A model generated the notes under the pieces. The model ran no database searches and was not told the origin of the DNA. It saw only the letters and a list, made by a program, of their open reading frames with translations. DNA of 64,000 bases, from NCBI RefSeq assembly GCF_030296695.1, contig NZ_AP027737.1, forward strand, positions 1,798,001 to 1,862,000. The letters run 5' to 3'. The position numbers and the translations under genes were made by a program. This document shows, piece after piece, positions 26,877 to 35,069 of this stretch (positions within the stretch are counted from its first letter, which is position 1; every line of letters starts with the position of its first letter). This stretch comes from Agromyces mangrovi (lineage in GTDB: Bacteria > Actinomycetota > Actinomycetes > Actinomycetales > Microbacteriaceae).

Positions 26877-28084
26877 TGGCGGGCACGACCGGCATCGTCG
26901 GCGGCGGCATCGTCGGCATCGCGCTCGCCCGCGCGCTCGCGCAGCGCGGCGACGAGGTCACGGTGTTCGAGAAGGAGGGCCGCCTCGCCCAGCACCAGAC
27001 GGGCCACAACTCCGGCGTCGTGCACGCAGGGCTCTACTACAAGCCGGGTTCGCTCAAGGCGACCCTCTGCGCCGCGGGCCGCGCGTCGATCCGCGACTTC
27101 TGCCTCGAGAAGGGGCTGCCCTACCGGGAGGTCGGCAAGCTCGTCGTCGCGGTCGACGAGACCGAACTCGACGCGCTCGCCGAGATCGAGCGCCGCTCGC
27201 ACGAGAACGGCGTGCCCGACCTCACCCGCATCGACGACGTGGGGCGCCTGCGCGAGATCGAGCCGCACGTCGCCGGCGTCGCCGCCGTGCACTCCCCGCA
27301 CACCGCGGTCGTCGACTACGCGTCGATCACGGAGGCCATGGCGCAGGACGTGCGGGCGGCAGGCGGCAGCATCCGTCTCGGCCACGAGGTCACCGGCCTC
27401 ACCGTCGAGCAGGGTCGCGTGCGCGTCGTCACGCCGGTCTCCGAGGACGTCTTCGACCGCCTCATCGTGTGCGCGGGCCTGCAGTCCGACGTGGTCGCCA
27501 AGCTCGTCGGCGGCGACCCGTCGCCCAAGATCCTGCCGTTCCGCGGGGAGTACTGGGAGCTCGCGTCCGAGCGCACCGACCTCGTGAACGGCATGATCTA
27601 CCCCGTGCCCGACCCGCGCTTCCCGTTCCTCGGCGTGCACTTCACGCGCGGCGTGTACGACAACGTGCACGTCGGCCCGAACGCCGTGCCGGCCCTGCGC
27701 CGCGAGGGCTACAACTGGCTGCAGTGGTCGGCGAAGGACACCTGGGAGTCGCTGCGCTGGCCGGGCGCCTGGCCGCTCGCGAAGCAGCACTGGCGCATGG
27801 GCGTCGACGAGATCTCGAGCTCGCTCATCAAGCCGCTCTGGTTCCGCAAGGCGCGCCGGTTCGTGCCCGAGCTCACCATGGGCGACCTGACCCACAAGTC
27901 GGGTGCCGGCGTGCGCGCGCAGGCGTGGGGCCGCGCGGGCGAGCTGCTCGACGACTTCGCGGTCGACCGGGTGGGCCCCGTGACGCTGCTGCGCAACGCG
28001 CCGTCGCCGGCGGCGACCAGCTCGATCGCGATCGCCGAGTACGTCGTCGAGCACTACCTGGGCGAGCACGCGAACGCAGACTAG
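26876..28084 (+). CDS. lhgO: L-2-hydroxyglutarate oxidase/dehydrogenase
   Basis: This FAD enzyme of the DAO family, 402 residues, begins IVGGGIVGIALARALAQRG. The LhgO signature TGHNSGVVHAGLYYKPGSLKA follows and AVVDYASITEAMA comes later. LhgO oxidises L-2-hydroxyglutarate to 2-oxoglutarate, passing electrons to quinone or oxygen (family knowledge). It is coupled to the upstream aldehyde dehydrogenase by TGATG and followed four bases later by a flavodoxin. Length and motifs are complete. Confidence 0.93.
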   Translation: MAGTTGIVGGGIVGIALARALAQRGDEVTVFEKEGRLAQHQTGHNSGVVHAGLYYKPGSLKATLCAAGRASIRDFCLEKGLPYREVGKLVVAVDETELDALAEIERRSHENGVPDLTRIDDVGRLREIEPHVAGVAAVHSPHTAVVDYASITEAMAQDVRAAGGSIRLGHEVTGLTVEQGRVRVVTPVSEDVFDRLIVCAGLQSDVVAKLVGGDPSPKILPFRGEYWELASERTDLVNGMIYPVPDPRFPFLGVHFTRGVYDNVHVGPNAVPALRREGYNWLQWSAKDTWESLRWPGAWPLAKQHWRMGVDEISSSLIKPLWFRKARRFVPELTMGDLTHKSGAGVRAQAWGRAGELLDDFAVDRVGPVTLLRNAPSPAATSSIAIAEYVVEHYLGEHANAD

Positions 28085-28088
28085 ACCC

Positions 28089-28535
28089 ATGAAGATCACC
28101 GCGCTGTTCGGAACCGAGTCGGGCCACGCCGAGGAGGTCGCGTTCGCGATCCGTGCCGCACTGGGCGACCACGAGGTCGAGGCGGTGAACATGGCGGATG
28201 CCGGCACCGACGTCTTCGCCCGCGACACGCTGTACCTCATCGCGTGCGCGACGCACGGCGGCGGCGAGCTGCCCGGGTTCGCGCAGTTCCTGCACGACGA
28301 CCTGCTCGACCTCCAGCCCGACCTCACGGGCGTGCGCTACGCGATGTTCGGCCTCGGCGACTCCTCGTACGGCGAGCGCTACAACCGCGGGGCGAAGCAG
28401 TTCGACGAGCTGCTCGCCGGCCTCGGCGCCGAACGCGTCGGTCCGTTCGGTGCGCACGACGAGCTCTCCCGCGAGGACCCGGGCCCCCTCGGCGTCGCCT
28501 GGGCCAACGAGGTGCTCGCCATCCTCACCCCCTGA
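28089..28535 (+). CDS. Flavodoxin-like (MioC-type) protein
   Basis: This 148-residue flavodoxin-fold protein has the FMN phosphate loop in LFGTESGHAEEVA, ACATHGGGELPGFAQF (50s loop) and FGLGDSSYGERYNRGAKQFD (90s loop). That last block is typical of MioC and of the flavodoxin domain of sulfite and P450 reductases. It starts four bases after lhgO, so it probably shares the transcript; it could carry electrons for the oxidase or an unlinked partner (inference). A large nested hairpin follows. Confidence 0.9.
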   Translation: MKITALFGTESGHAEEVAFAIRAALGDHEVEAVNMADAGTDVFARDTLYLIACATHGGGELPGFAQFLHDDLLDLQPDLTGVRYAMFGLGDSSYGERYNRGAKQFDELLAGLGAERVGPFGAHDELSREDPGPLGVAWANEVLAILTP

Positions 28536-28557
28536 CCGTTCCCATCGGGAGAGCGAC

Positions 28558-28630
28558 GCCGAGTGTGCCCGAAACGACGGCCCGCCCGGTCGAAACCGGG
28601 CGGGCTGGTGTCAGTTCGAGCACACTCGGC
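28558..28630. terminator. Nested double-hairpin terminator
   Basis: A perfect 11-bp inner stem (28580-28590 with 28595-28605) has a CGAA tetraloop. It is enclosed by an outer 16-base arm pair (28558-28573 with 28615-28630) with one mismatch. It lies between convergent transcripts (flavodoxin + and ABM -). The elaborate two-level structure could also be a copy of an intergenic palindromic repeat. Confidence 0.8.
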
Positions 28631-28646
28631 GGGTGTGCGGTGCTCG

Positions 28647-28934
28647 TCAGAGGGCGACGGCGACGGTGACCTCGGCGGGAGCGGTCGTGAGGCCGTCGAG
28701 GCCGTCGCGGAGGACCTGCACGGGCGCTCCGGTGCTGTGCGCGTCCAGCGCCTCGCGCGAGGCCCAGCGCTCGACGATGAGGAACGAGCCGTCGTCGGCG
28801 AGGTGCGGGTCGTACTGGAGGCATCCGTCTTCTGCCCGGATGCCGGCGAGTGCCGCCCGCACCGCGGCCGACGCCTGCTCGATCGACTCGGGAGCGGGGT
28901 GCAGCCGTGCGACGACCGTGACCGCTGTGCTCAT
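28647..28934 (-). CDS. Antibiotic biosynthesis monooxygenase (ABM/YgiN-like)
   Basis: This 95-residue dimeric alpha-beta barrel protein of the ABM family reads TVVARLHPAPESIEQASAAV, then CLQYDPHLADDGSFLIVERWASREALDAHS. YgiN-type members oxidise quinols or act on catechol-like aromatics without cofactors. It is the last gene of the catabolic operon; its ATG overlaps the stop of the MetE-like gene by four bases. The role here may be quinol handling in aromatic breakdown (inference). Confidence 0.9.
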   Translation of the reverse strand: MSTAVTVVARLHPAPESIEQASAAVRAALAGIRAEDGCLQYDPHLADDGSFLIVERWASREALDAHSTGAPVQVLRDGLDGLTTAPAEVTVAVAL

Positions 28935-29986
28935 GCTTCGTTCCCCCAGATCATCGTGGCGAAGGTCTCGACGTGCTCGAGCTTCTTGCGCTGCTGCTCG
29001 ATGGTGAGCGCGGCCGGCAGGTAGTGCGCCTGCTGGAAGCCCTTCTGCGGAAGCAGCCCGATGCGATCGTAGTCGTGCACCTCGACGACGTCCTCGATGC
29101 GGCGCACGACCGTGTCGACGTCCTCGAGCTCGGCGACCGTCGCGTCGACGACGCCGATGCCGACCTGCTTGCCCTCGGGCATGTGCCGGGGCAGGTCCTG
29201 CGCGACCGCTGCCTCGTTGTGGAACGGCACCGTGAACTTGTCGTAGTCGGTGCCGAACAGGCGCTGCACGCGGTCGACGTCGACCGTGCCGTCGAGGTCG
29301 TCGCCCCAGCCGACGGTGAGGCCGACCTTCTGGTCCTCCTCGCGCTCGAGGCCCGCCACGACCGCCTGGTCGATGCTCACGGCCTCGTCGAAGGTGAGGA
29401 GCGGGCTGCCGCCGCCCACCAGGTATGCGGAGTAGTCGGGGTTGTCGAGCTGCACGAACTTCACGCCGATCTCGAACAGGTGCTCGATCTCGTCGTGCAA
29501 CAGCTCGGCGATCGCGTCGCCGAGGGCCGCGGCACCCGGGTAGGCGCGCACGGTCTTCTGCTCGTCGTAGCACTGGGCCGCGAGGTGCGCGGCCGAGGGG
29601 AGCTTCACCTTCGCCGGGAATCCGGTCTGCTCGAGCAGGAACGTGGCGTCGTCGCTCGCGATCGGCTTCTTCAGCTTGAGCGGTGCCTCGACCACCCAGG
29701 TGCCGAACCCGCCCGGGCCCATGCGGTCGGGGTCGCGCGTGAAGCCGGCCACCGAGTGCAGCACGGGGCTGCGGTAGTCGCCGTTGCGGAACCCGCCGTC
29801 GGTGAGGCACGAGAGGGTGAGGTGGCGCTGGGCCTTCACCCAGGCGATGATCGCCTCGTCCTCCGCCTGACGCAGCTCGTCGGCGGTGATCTCGCCCGCC
29901 CGCGCCGCCTTGCGGGCCAGCTGCAGGTCGTTCGGGCGGATGTCGTCGCCGTGGTTGTCGATCCGGTACGTGTAGTAGTTCGCCAT
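28931..29986 (-). CDS. MetE C-terminal-domain-like protein lacking zinc ligands
   Basis: This 351-residue TIM-barrel protein is similar to the C-terminal half of cobalamin-independent methionine synthase and to stand-alone relatives. It has LPSAAHLAAQCYDE, IGVKFVQLDNPDYSAYL, and near the end RIGLLPQKGFQQAHYLP with LTIEQQRKKLEHV. The zinc positions appear lost: the usual H-x-C is TVG (LTVGWGDD) and the SPQCGF cysteine is Lys (LPQKGF). Zinc-thiolate methyl transfer is therefore unlikely. GAGAGGCG precedes ATG 29986. It overlaps the ABM gene. Confidence 0.85.
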   Translation of the reverse strand: MANYYTYRIDNHGDDIRPNDLQLARKAARAGEITADELRQAEDEAIIAWVKAQRHLTLSCLTDGGFRNGDYRSPVLHSVAGFTRDPDRMGPGGFGTWVVEAPLKLKKPIASDDATFLLEQTGFPAKVKLPSAAHLAAQCYDEQKTVRAYPGAAALGDAIAELLHDEIEHLFEIGVKFVQLDNPDYSAYLVGGGSPLLTFDEAVSIDQAVVAGLEREEDQKVGLTVGWGDDLDGTVDVDRVQRLFGTDYDKFTVPFHNEAAVAQDLPRHMPEGKQVGIGVVDATVAELEDVDTVVRRIEDVVEVHDYDRIGLLPQKGFQQAHYLPAALTIEQQRKKLEHVETFATMIWGNEA

Positions 29987-30000
29987 CGTCGGCGCCTCTC

Positions 30001-30465
30001 TCAGTCGGTGCCGGCGGCGGGCTTCTTCGCGCCCGCCCACTCGGCGAAGTCGGTGTCGTATCCGAGCTCGGTCAGGATGGCCTGCGCGAGCTGCTCGTCC
30101 TCCTGCGGCGTGCCGCCCGAGACGCCCACGCCGCCGATGAACTCGCCGTCGCGCTTGAGGGTGACGCCGCCGCCGGTCGCGACGATGGGGAAGTGGCCCA
30201 TCGTGGAGACCTGGCTGAAGAACGCCGGGTCGGAGTTCGACCAGGGCTTCAGCATGGCGCTCGGGCGCTGCATGACGGCCGACGTGTACGCCTTCGACAG
30301 CGCGATCATCGGGGTCATCGGGCGGGCGCCGTCGAAGCGGCGGATGCTCACGATGAACCCGCCCGAGTCGACGACCGCGATCGAGAGTCCCTTGCCCAGG
30401 CGCAGGGCCTCCCGCTCGGCGATCTCCATGATCGCCTCGGCGCCCTCCTGCATGACGTTGGCCAT
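30001..30465 (-). CDS. GlcG/HbpS-like (DUF336) heme-binding family protein
   Basis: This 154-residue protein of the GlcG/HbpS fold has LGKGLSIAVVDSGGFIVSIRRFDGARP near the N-terminus. The characteristic GHFPIVATGGGVTLKRDGEFIGGVGVSGGTPQEDEQLA follows. Members bind heme or cobalamin breakdown products or small catabolic intermediates, and many sit in catabolic operons with no proven reaction. ATG 30465 overlaps the hydrolase stop (TGATG). Its function in this operon is unknown. Confidence 0.92.
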   Translation of the reverse strand: MANVMQEGAEAIMEIAEREALRLGKGLSIAVVDSGGFIVSIRRFDGARPMTPMIALSKAYTSAVMQRPSAMLKPWSNSDPAFFSQVSTMGHFPIVATGGGVTLKRDGEFIGGVGVSGGTPQEDEQLAQAILTELGYDTDFAEWAGAKKPAAGTD

Positions 30466-31250
30466 CAGGCCACCTCCTCCTTCTGACGCGCGAGCGCGTC
30501 GACGAGCTGCTTCACTGCGGTGTTGAACTTCTCGGGCGCCTCCCAGTACATGGAGTGCGGCGCGCCCGGCACGACCTCGAGCAGCGACCCGGGCACGAGC
30601 TCGTGCGCCGCGGTCACCGTCGCGGGGCTGATGACGGCGTCCTTCTCGCCGGCGAGGAACGCGACCGACAGGCCCGAGGCCGCGATGTCGGCGGGGGTCG
30701 GACCGTCGGTGGCGAGGTTGCGCAGGTCCTGCATGCGGGCCGTGTTGAAGGTGCCCTGCTGCGTGAACAGGAACGTCTTCGCCGGCTGCTCCGCGCGGAA
30801 CGCCTTCGTGAGCAGCCGGTCGATGACCGGCAGCTTCTCGGCCTCGGCACGGTCGGCCTGCACGAGCGGCGTCACCTCGGGTGCGTCGATGCCGCCGAGC
30901 GAGTGGGCGAGGATGACGCCCCGGATGCGCTGGGGCACGCGCAGCGCCGCCTTCAGCGCGGCCGCCGCGCCGATCGACTGGCCCACGAGCACCGCGTCGG
31001 TGAGGTCGGCGTCCTCGAGCACGGCGACGATGTCGCCCGGGAAGTTCAGGCTGTCGTAGGTCTCGTCGGAGTCGGAGTTCCCGAACCCCCGCAGGTCGAG
31101 GGTCACGACCGTGTGCGCGTCGCGCAGGGCGACGACCTGCTGCCACCACGCCGCGTGGTGTCCGCCGGAACCGTGCACGAACACGATCGGCGAACCCTCG
31201 CCGTGCACCTGGTAGTAGATGGATGTGCCGTCGTTGTCGACTCTGGGCAT
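30465..31250 (-). CDS. Alpha/beta hydrolase (meta-cleavage-product hydrolase-like)
   Basis: This 261-residue alpha/beta-hydrolase has the oxyanion region IVFVHGSGGHHAAWW, the nucleophile elbow VLVGQSIGAAAALKAAL (Ser), and an acid-His pair late in the chain (EKDAVISPATV and GAPHSMYWEAPEKF). The size and context fit MhpC/XylF-type hydrolases that cleave ring-fission products, but haloperoxidase-like esterases look similar. It is in the eight-gene operon headed by the extradiol dioxygenase. Confidence 0.9.
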   Translation of the reverse strand: MPRVDNDGTSIYYQVHGEGSPIVFVHGSGGHHAAWWQQVVALRDAHTVVTLDLRGFGNSDSDETYDSLNFPGDIVAVLEDADLTDAVLVGQSIGAAAALKAALRVPQRIRGVILAHSLGGIDAPEVTPLVQADRAEAEKLPVIDRLLTKAFRAEQPAKTFLFTQQGTFNTARMQDLRNLATDGPTPADIAASGLSVAFLAGEKDAVISPATVTAAHELVPGSLLEVVPGAPHSMYWEAPEKFNTAVKQLVDALARQKEEVA

Positions 31251-31318
31251 GAGCGTCCTTGCTGTGCTGCGGGCGCGCGTGGGCGCACCCGTGTCGGGTG
31301 TGGTGGGTCGGGCCGGCT

Positions 31319-31768
31319 CTACGCGGGGCGCTTGCCGTGGAAGACGAGCTCGATCATCGTGTGGTCGGGGTCGTGGATGTAGCAGAACTTCGACTGGTTC
31401 TCGGGCCGCTCGACCTCGCGCGTGTGGCGGATGCCGAGGTTGTCGAGGTGGCCCAGGAAGCCCTCCCAGTCCTCGACCTCGACCGCGAAGTGGTACGGCG
31501 CCATGCGGTCCATCTCCTCGACCGGCGTGAAGTGCAGGTCGAACCGGCCCTTGGTCATGAGGACGACACGGGTGTTGGACTTCGGCATGACGCGCTTCAG
31601 GCCGAAGACCTTGGAGTACCACTCGACCGTGCGGTCGACGTTGGTCGTGGGGAAGTTCACGTGGTGGATGTACTTGGGCTCGATGCTGCGGCCCTGGTCG
31701 TCGAACTTCGGCTCGGGGAGCTGGAAGCCCTTCTCGACGTGCTTCGGAGCGGTGTCGGTGATGCTCAT
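31319..31768 (-). CDS. VOC-superfamily (glyoxalase/dioxygenase-like) protein
   Basis: This 149-residue single VOC unit begins after a polar leader of about 35 residues. YIHHVNFPTTNVDRTVEWYSKVFGLKRV carries the first metal-ligand His; APYHFAVEVEDWEGFLGHL and CYIHDPDHTMIEL carry the later His and Glu ligands. It may be a small extradiol-type dioxygenase, a glyoxalase or an isomerase. ATG 31768 overlaps the stop of the FAH-family gene (ATGA). Substrate unknown. Confidence 0.88.
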   Translation of the reverse strand: MSITDTAPKHVEKGFQLPEPKFDDQGRSIEPKYIHHVNFPTTNVDRTVEWYSKVFGLKRVMPKSNTRVVLMTKGRFDLHFTPVEEMDRMAPYHFAVEVEDWEGFLGHLDNLGIRHTREVERPENQSKFCYIHDPDHTMIELVFHGKRPA

Positions 31769-32574
31769 GATGCGAGTCCTTCCTGGTGGGTGGTGTCGCC
31801 GGGTGCGCCGACGACGGTGTTGGTGAGGGTGCCGATGCCGGAGATCTCGATGTCGATGACATCGCCCACGGACATCTGCGTGTTGCCGTCCGCCCCCATC
31901 CACAGCACGTCGCCGGGGTGGAGGGTGATCGTCTTCGTCATCTCGACGATGAAGTCGTACGGGTCGAAGATCATGTCGCCGGTCGCGAACGACGCCTCGA
32001 CCGATCCGTTGCGGCGCACGGTCGTGGTCGAGCCGAGCGGGTCGACGTGGGTCTCGATCCACGGCCCCATGGGCTTGAACGTGTCGGAGTTCTTGGCCCG
32101 GTAGAAGGTGCGGTCGGCGTGCTGCCACTCGCGTGCGCTGACGTCGTTGCCGATCGTCCAGCCGAAGATCGCGTCCTCGGCCTGGGCGCGCGTCGCCCGG
32201 GTCAGGGTGCGCCCGATGACCGCGACCACCTCGGCCTCGGTCTCGAACCGCCCCTCGATGCCGACGTGCTTCACGATCGCGTCGCCGTGTGCGACGAGCG
32301 CGCTCTGCGCCCGGTACCCGACCTGCGGGCGGTCGCCCACCTGCACGGGGTCGTAGCCGAGGTCGGCGTGGTGCCGGTTGTGCGCCCGGTAGTTGAACCC
32401 GGCGGCGTAGAAGGTCGGCGGCACCACGGGCGGCAGCAGGCGAACCGAAGCGAGCGGATGCTGCGCTCCGCGCACGTGCGTGCGCCACGGGGCATCCGAG
32501 ATCTCGACGACCTCGTCACCCTCGACGAGCGCGAAGGTCTCGCGCTCGTCGATCGCGCACCGTGCGTACCGCAT
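31765..32574 (-). CDS. Fumarylacetoacetate hydrolase family protein
   Basis: This 269-residue FAH-fold enzyme has the metal-binding acidic block FETEAEVVAVIGRTL, then AIFGWTIGNDVSAREWQ, and the late GDVLWMGADGNTQMSVGDVIDIEISGIG. The family includes 2-oxopent-4-dienoate hydratase, 4-oxalocrotonate decarboxylase and acylpyruvate hydrolase, all downstream steps of meta-cleavage routes. It lies between the aldehyde dehydrogenase and VOC genes, with overlaps or short gaps. Confidence 0.92.
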   Translation of the reverse strand: MRYARCAIDERETFALVEGDEVVEISDAPWRTHVRGAQHPLASVRLLPPVVPPTFYAAGFNYRAHNRHHADLGYDPVQVGDRPQVGYRAQSALVAHGDAIVKHVGIEGRFETEAEVVAVIGRTLTRATRAQAEDAIFGWTIGNDVSAREWQHADRTFYRAKNSDTFKPMGPWIETHVDPLGSTTTVRRNGSVEASFATGDMIFDPYDFIVEMTKTITLHPGDVLWMGADGNTQMSVGDVIDIEISGIGTLTNTVVGAPGDTTHQEGLAS

Positions 32575-32593
32575 GTGTTCGTCGACCTCCCGC

Positions 32594-34072
32594 TCAGCGC
32601 AGCTTGTGGCTGACGCGCTTGGTCTGGAGGTACGCCTGCACGCCCTCGGGGCCCGACTCGCGGCCGATGCCGCTCTCCTTGAACCCGCCCGACGGCGCCT
32701 CGGTGACCGAGCCGCCGCAGTGGTTGATGGAGAGGATGCCGGCCTCGAACCCGCGCGCGAGGATGTCCGCGGTCGACGCCGACTCGGTGAAGCCGTACGC
32801 GGCGAGGCCGAACGGCAGCGAGTTCGCGATGCGGATCGCTTCGTCGACGTCGGTGAACGTCGTGATCGGGGCGATGGGGCCGAACGGCTCCTCGCTCATG
32901 ACCTCGGCGTCGAGCGGCACGTTCGTCAGCACCGTGGGTGCGTAGAACTGGCCGCGCTCGCCGAGGCGGGTGCCGCCGAAGGCGACCGTCGCGCCGTGCG
33001 CGACGGCGTCCTTGACGAGGTGGTCGGTCGACTCGACGCGCTTGGCGTTGATGAGCGAGCCCATCGTGGTCTCGGGGTCGAGCGGGTCGCCGACCACGAG
33101 CTCGGACGCGACGCGCACCATCTCGGCGATGAACGCCTCGGCGATCGACTCGTGCACGAAGATGCGGCTGGGGGAGGTGCAGACCTGCCCCGCGTTGGCC
33201 CACTTCGCTGCCGACGTGCGGCGTGCGGCCTGGATCGGGTCGGCGTCGGCCGCGATGATCACGGGGGCGTGGCCGCCGAGTTCCATGATGGTCGGCTTCA
33301 TGAGGGCGCCCGCGCGTGCGTTGAGCTCCTTGCCGACGGGCACCGAGCCCGTGAACGCGATGAGTCGCGTCTGCGGGGCGTCGATGAGGCGCTCCGCGGT
33401 CTCGGCGCCGCGGCCGAAGACGAGGTTGAGCACGCCCTTGGGGAGCCCGGCGTCGTGGAAGACCTCGGCCAGGGCGCACGCGGTCGCGGGCACCTCCTGC
33501 GAGGCCTTGATGACCAGGGCGCAGCCGGCGGCGATGGCGGCCGACATCTTGCGCATGGGCGAGCCGGCCGGGAAGTTCCACGGCACGATCGCGCCGACGA
33601 CGCCCACAGGCTCGTAGCGCACGGTCAGGTCGGTGTCGACGTCGGCGGGGATCACGCGGCCGTAGATGCGGCGCGTCTCCTGCGCGCACCACTCGAGCGT
33701 GCCCGAGACGCGGCGCACCTCGGTGACGGCGGCCTCGAGCGGCTTGCCCTGCTCGATGGCCATGAGCTCGCCGATGCGCTCGGCGCGCTCGCGCAGCAGC
33801 GTCACGGCCCTCATGAGGATGCGGCTCTTCTCGAACGGCGAGGTGTCGCGCCAGAGCGGGAAGGCCCGCTCGGCGGCGGCCAGCGCGTCGTCGATGTCGC
33901 TCGCCTCGGCGCGTGCGACGTGCCCGACGACCTCGTCGGTCGCGGGGTTCAGCACGTCGAAGCCGCGACCGGCGGCGCCCTCGCGCCACTCGCCGTCGAT
34001 GTAGAGCCCGAGCCGGGCGGTCGAGTAGACCTCGGCGGCGTGGCTGCGGGTGGTGGGTTCGATGAGCGTCAT
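32594..34072 (-). CDS. Aldehyde dehydrogenase (succinate/hydroxymuconic-semialdehyde type)
   Basis: This 492-residue ALDH has GVVGAIVPWNFPAGSPMRK, the general base in IMELGGHAPVIIAADADP, catalytic Cys in NAGQVCTSPSRIFV and the C-terminal GFKESGIGRESG loop as in GabD-like enzymes. The position directly after an extradiol dioxygenase suggests oxidation of a ring-fission semialdehyde (inference). ATG 34072 overlaps the dioxygenase stop by four bases. Confidence 0.93.
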   Translation of the reverse strand: MTLIEPTTRSHAAEVYSTARLGLYIDGEWREGAAGRGFDVLNPATDEVVGHVARAEASDIDDALAAAERAFPLWRDTSPFEKSRILMRAVTLLRERAERIGELMAIEQGKPLEAAVTEVRRVSGTLEWCAQETRRIYGRVIPADVDTDLTVRYEPVGVVGAIVPWNFPAGSPMRKMSAAIAAGCALVIKASQEVPATACALAEVFHDAGLPKGVLNLVFGRGAETAERLIDAPQTRLIAFTGSVPVGKELNARAGALMKPTIMELGGHAPVIIAADADPIQAARRTSAAKWANAGQVCTSPSRIFVHESIAEAFIAEMVRVASELVVGDPLDPETTMGSLINAKRVESTDHLVKDAVAHGATVAFGGTRLGERGQFYAPTVLTNVPLDAEVMSEEPFGPIAPITTFTDVDEAIRIANSLPFGLAAYGFTESASTADILARGFEAGILSINHCGGSVTEAPSGGFKESGIGRESGPEGVQAYLQTKRVSHKLR

Positions 34073-35055
34073 GATCGGTCTCCTCGCGGGGTGGCGGGTT
34101 CGGGTGCGGAGGGCTCGTGGACGCCCTCCCGGCCGGGGAAGGTGCCGCGCTCGGCGTCGCGGTTGGTCTCGAGCACCCAGATGTGGTGCGGCGGGGTGGT
34201 CTCGTGCACGTTGGGGCCGTAGCTGTCGTCGACCCGATCCATGTCGGCGGCGTACTCGACGCGGCCGCCGGCGGGGCAGTGCACGAAGCGGAAGACGTTC
34301 GAGCCGACGGTGTGGCGACCGAGGCGGCGGGCCTCGCGCCAGCCCTTCTCGATCATGTGGTTGCCGCCCTCGATCACGTCGTCGAAGCCCGAGACCTCGT
34401 ACGACGTGTGGTTCGTGCCGGCCCGGTCGGGGCGGTGGCAGAGCAGGAAGTTGTGCTGGTCGTCGTCGCCCTCGATCTGCATGAAGACGCCCATGGGCTT
34501 CACGATGTCGGTGGCGCGGAAGTTGAGGCGGTCGGTGTAGAAGTGCATCGCCTCCCAGCGCCCCTCCTTCGGGATGTTGAGCGCCACGTGGCAGATGCGG
34601 ATCGGGCGGATCTGCGGGATCGCCTGGTGGGACTCGTTCCAGCGCTCCACGCGACCGCGGCTGTTGTACCTGCGCACGTCGAAGTCGAGGTGCTCCGGCT
34701 CGGTGACGGCGAGCCCGACGCCGTAGCCGGTCTCGTCGACCGTGTGGGCCACGCCGTCGGCGTCGACCGAAACCTCGCGGTCGGAGCGGAGGCCCTCGAC
34801 GAGCGCGTCGAGCGCCTCCTGCGAGTCGACGCCCCAGACCACCTCGCGGATGCCCGGGTTGCCCGGCTCGACCGAGGCGGGCAGGCCGGGGTCGCCGATG
34901 GGCCGCAGCACCACGGTCTGCCCGACCTGCGTCGTGAGCACGGCGCGCTCGGGCGCGTGCTCGCGCAGCGTCAGGCCGAAGTCGCTGAAGAAGCGCACGC
35001 ACTCGTCGATGTCGTCGACGCCGTACGTGACGGACTCGATGCGCTCGATCGCCAT
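34069..35055 (-). CDS. Extradiol ring-cleavage dioxygenase (two-domain VOC, type I)
   Basis: This 328-residue protein has two VOC modules. The catalytic one carries the expected non-heme iron triad: His in IRICHVALNIPKEG, His in AGTNHTSYEVSGFDD and Glu in GGRVEYAADMD. Type I extradiol enzymes cleave catechols next to the diol to give muconic semialdehydes. It is the first structural gene of the operon, 14 bases after a MarR regulator gene. The catechol substrate cannot be read from sequence. Confidence 0.92.
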   Translation of the reverse strand: MAIERIESVTYGVDDIDECVRFFSDFGLTLREHAPERAVLTTQVGQTVVLRPIGDPGLPASVEPGNPGIREVVWGVDSQEALDALVEGLRSDREVSVDADGVAHTVDETGYGVGLAVTEPEHLDFDVRRYNSRGRVERWNESHQAIPQIRPIRICHVALNIPKEGRWEAMHFYTDRLNFRATDIVKPMGVFMQIEGDDDQHNFLLCHRPDRAGTNHTSYEVSGFDDVIEGGNHMIEKGWREARRLGRHTVGSNVFRFVHCPAGGRVEYAADMDRVDDSYGPNVHETTPPHHIWVLETNRDAERGTFPGREGVHEPSAPEPATPRGDRS

Positions 35056-35069
35056 TGCAGTGGGCCCTT

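Noticed and set aside
32594..34072. Duplication of the aldehyde dehydrogenase at 25428-26876
   Set aside because: The two differ widely in motifs around the catalytic Cys and in C-terminal loops, so they are separate subfamilies rather than a recent copy.
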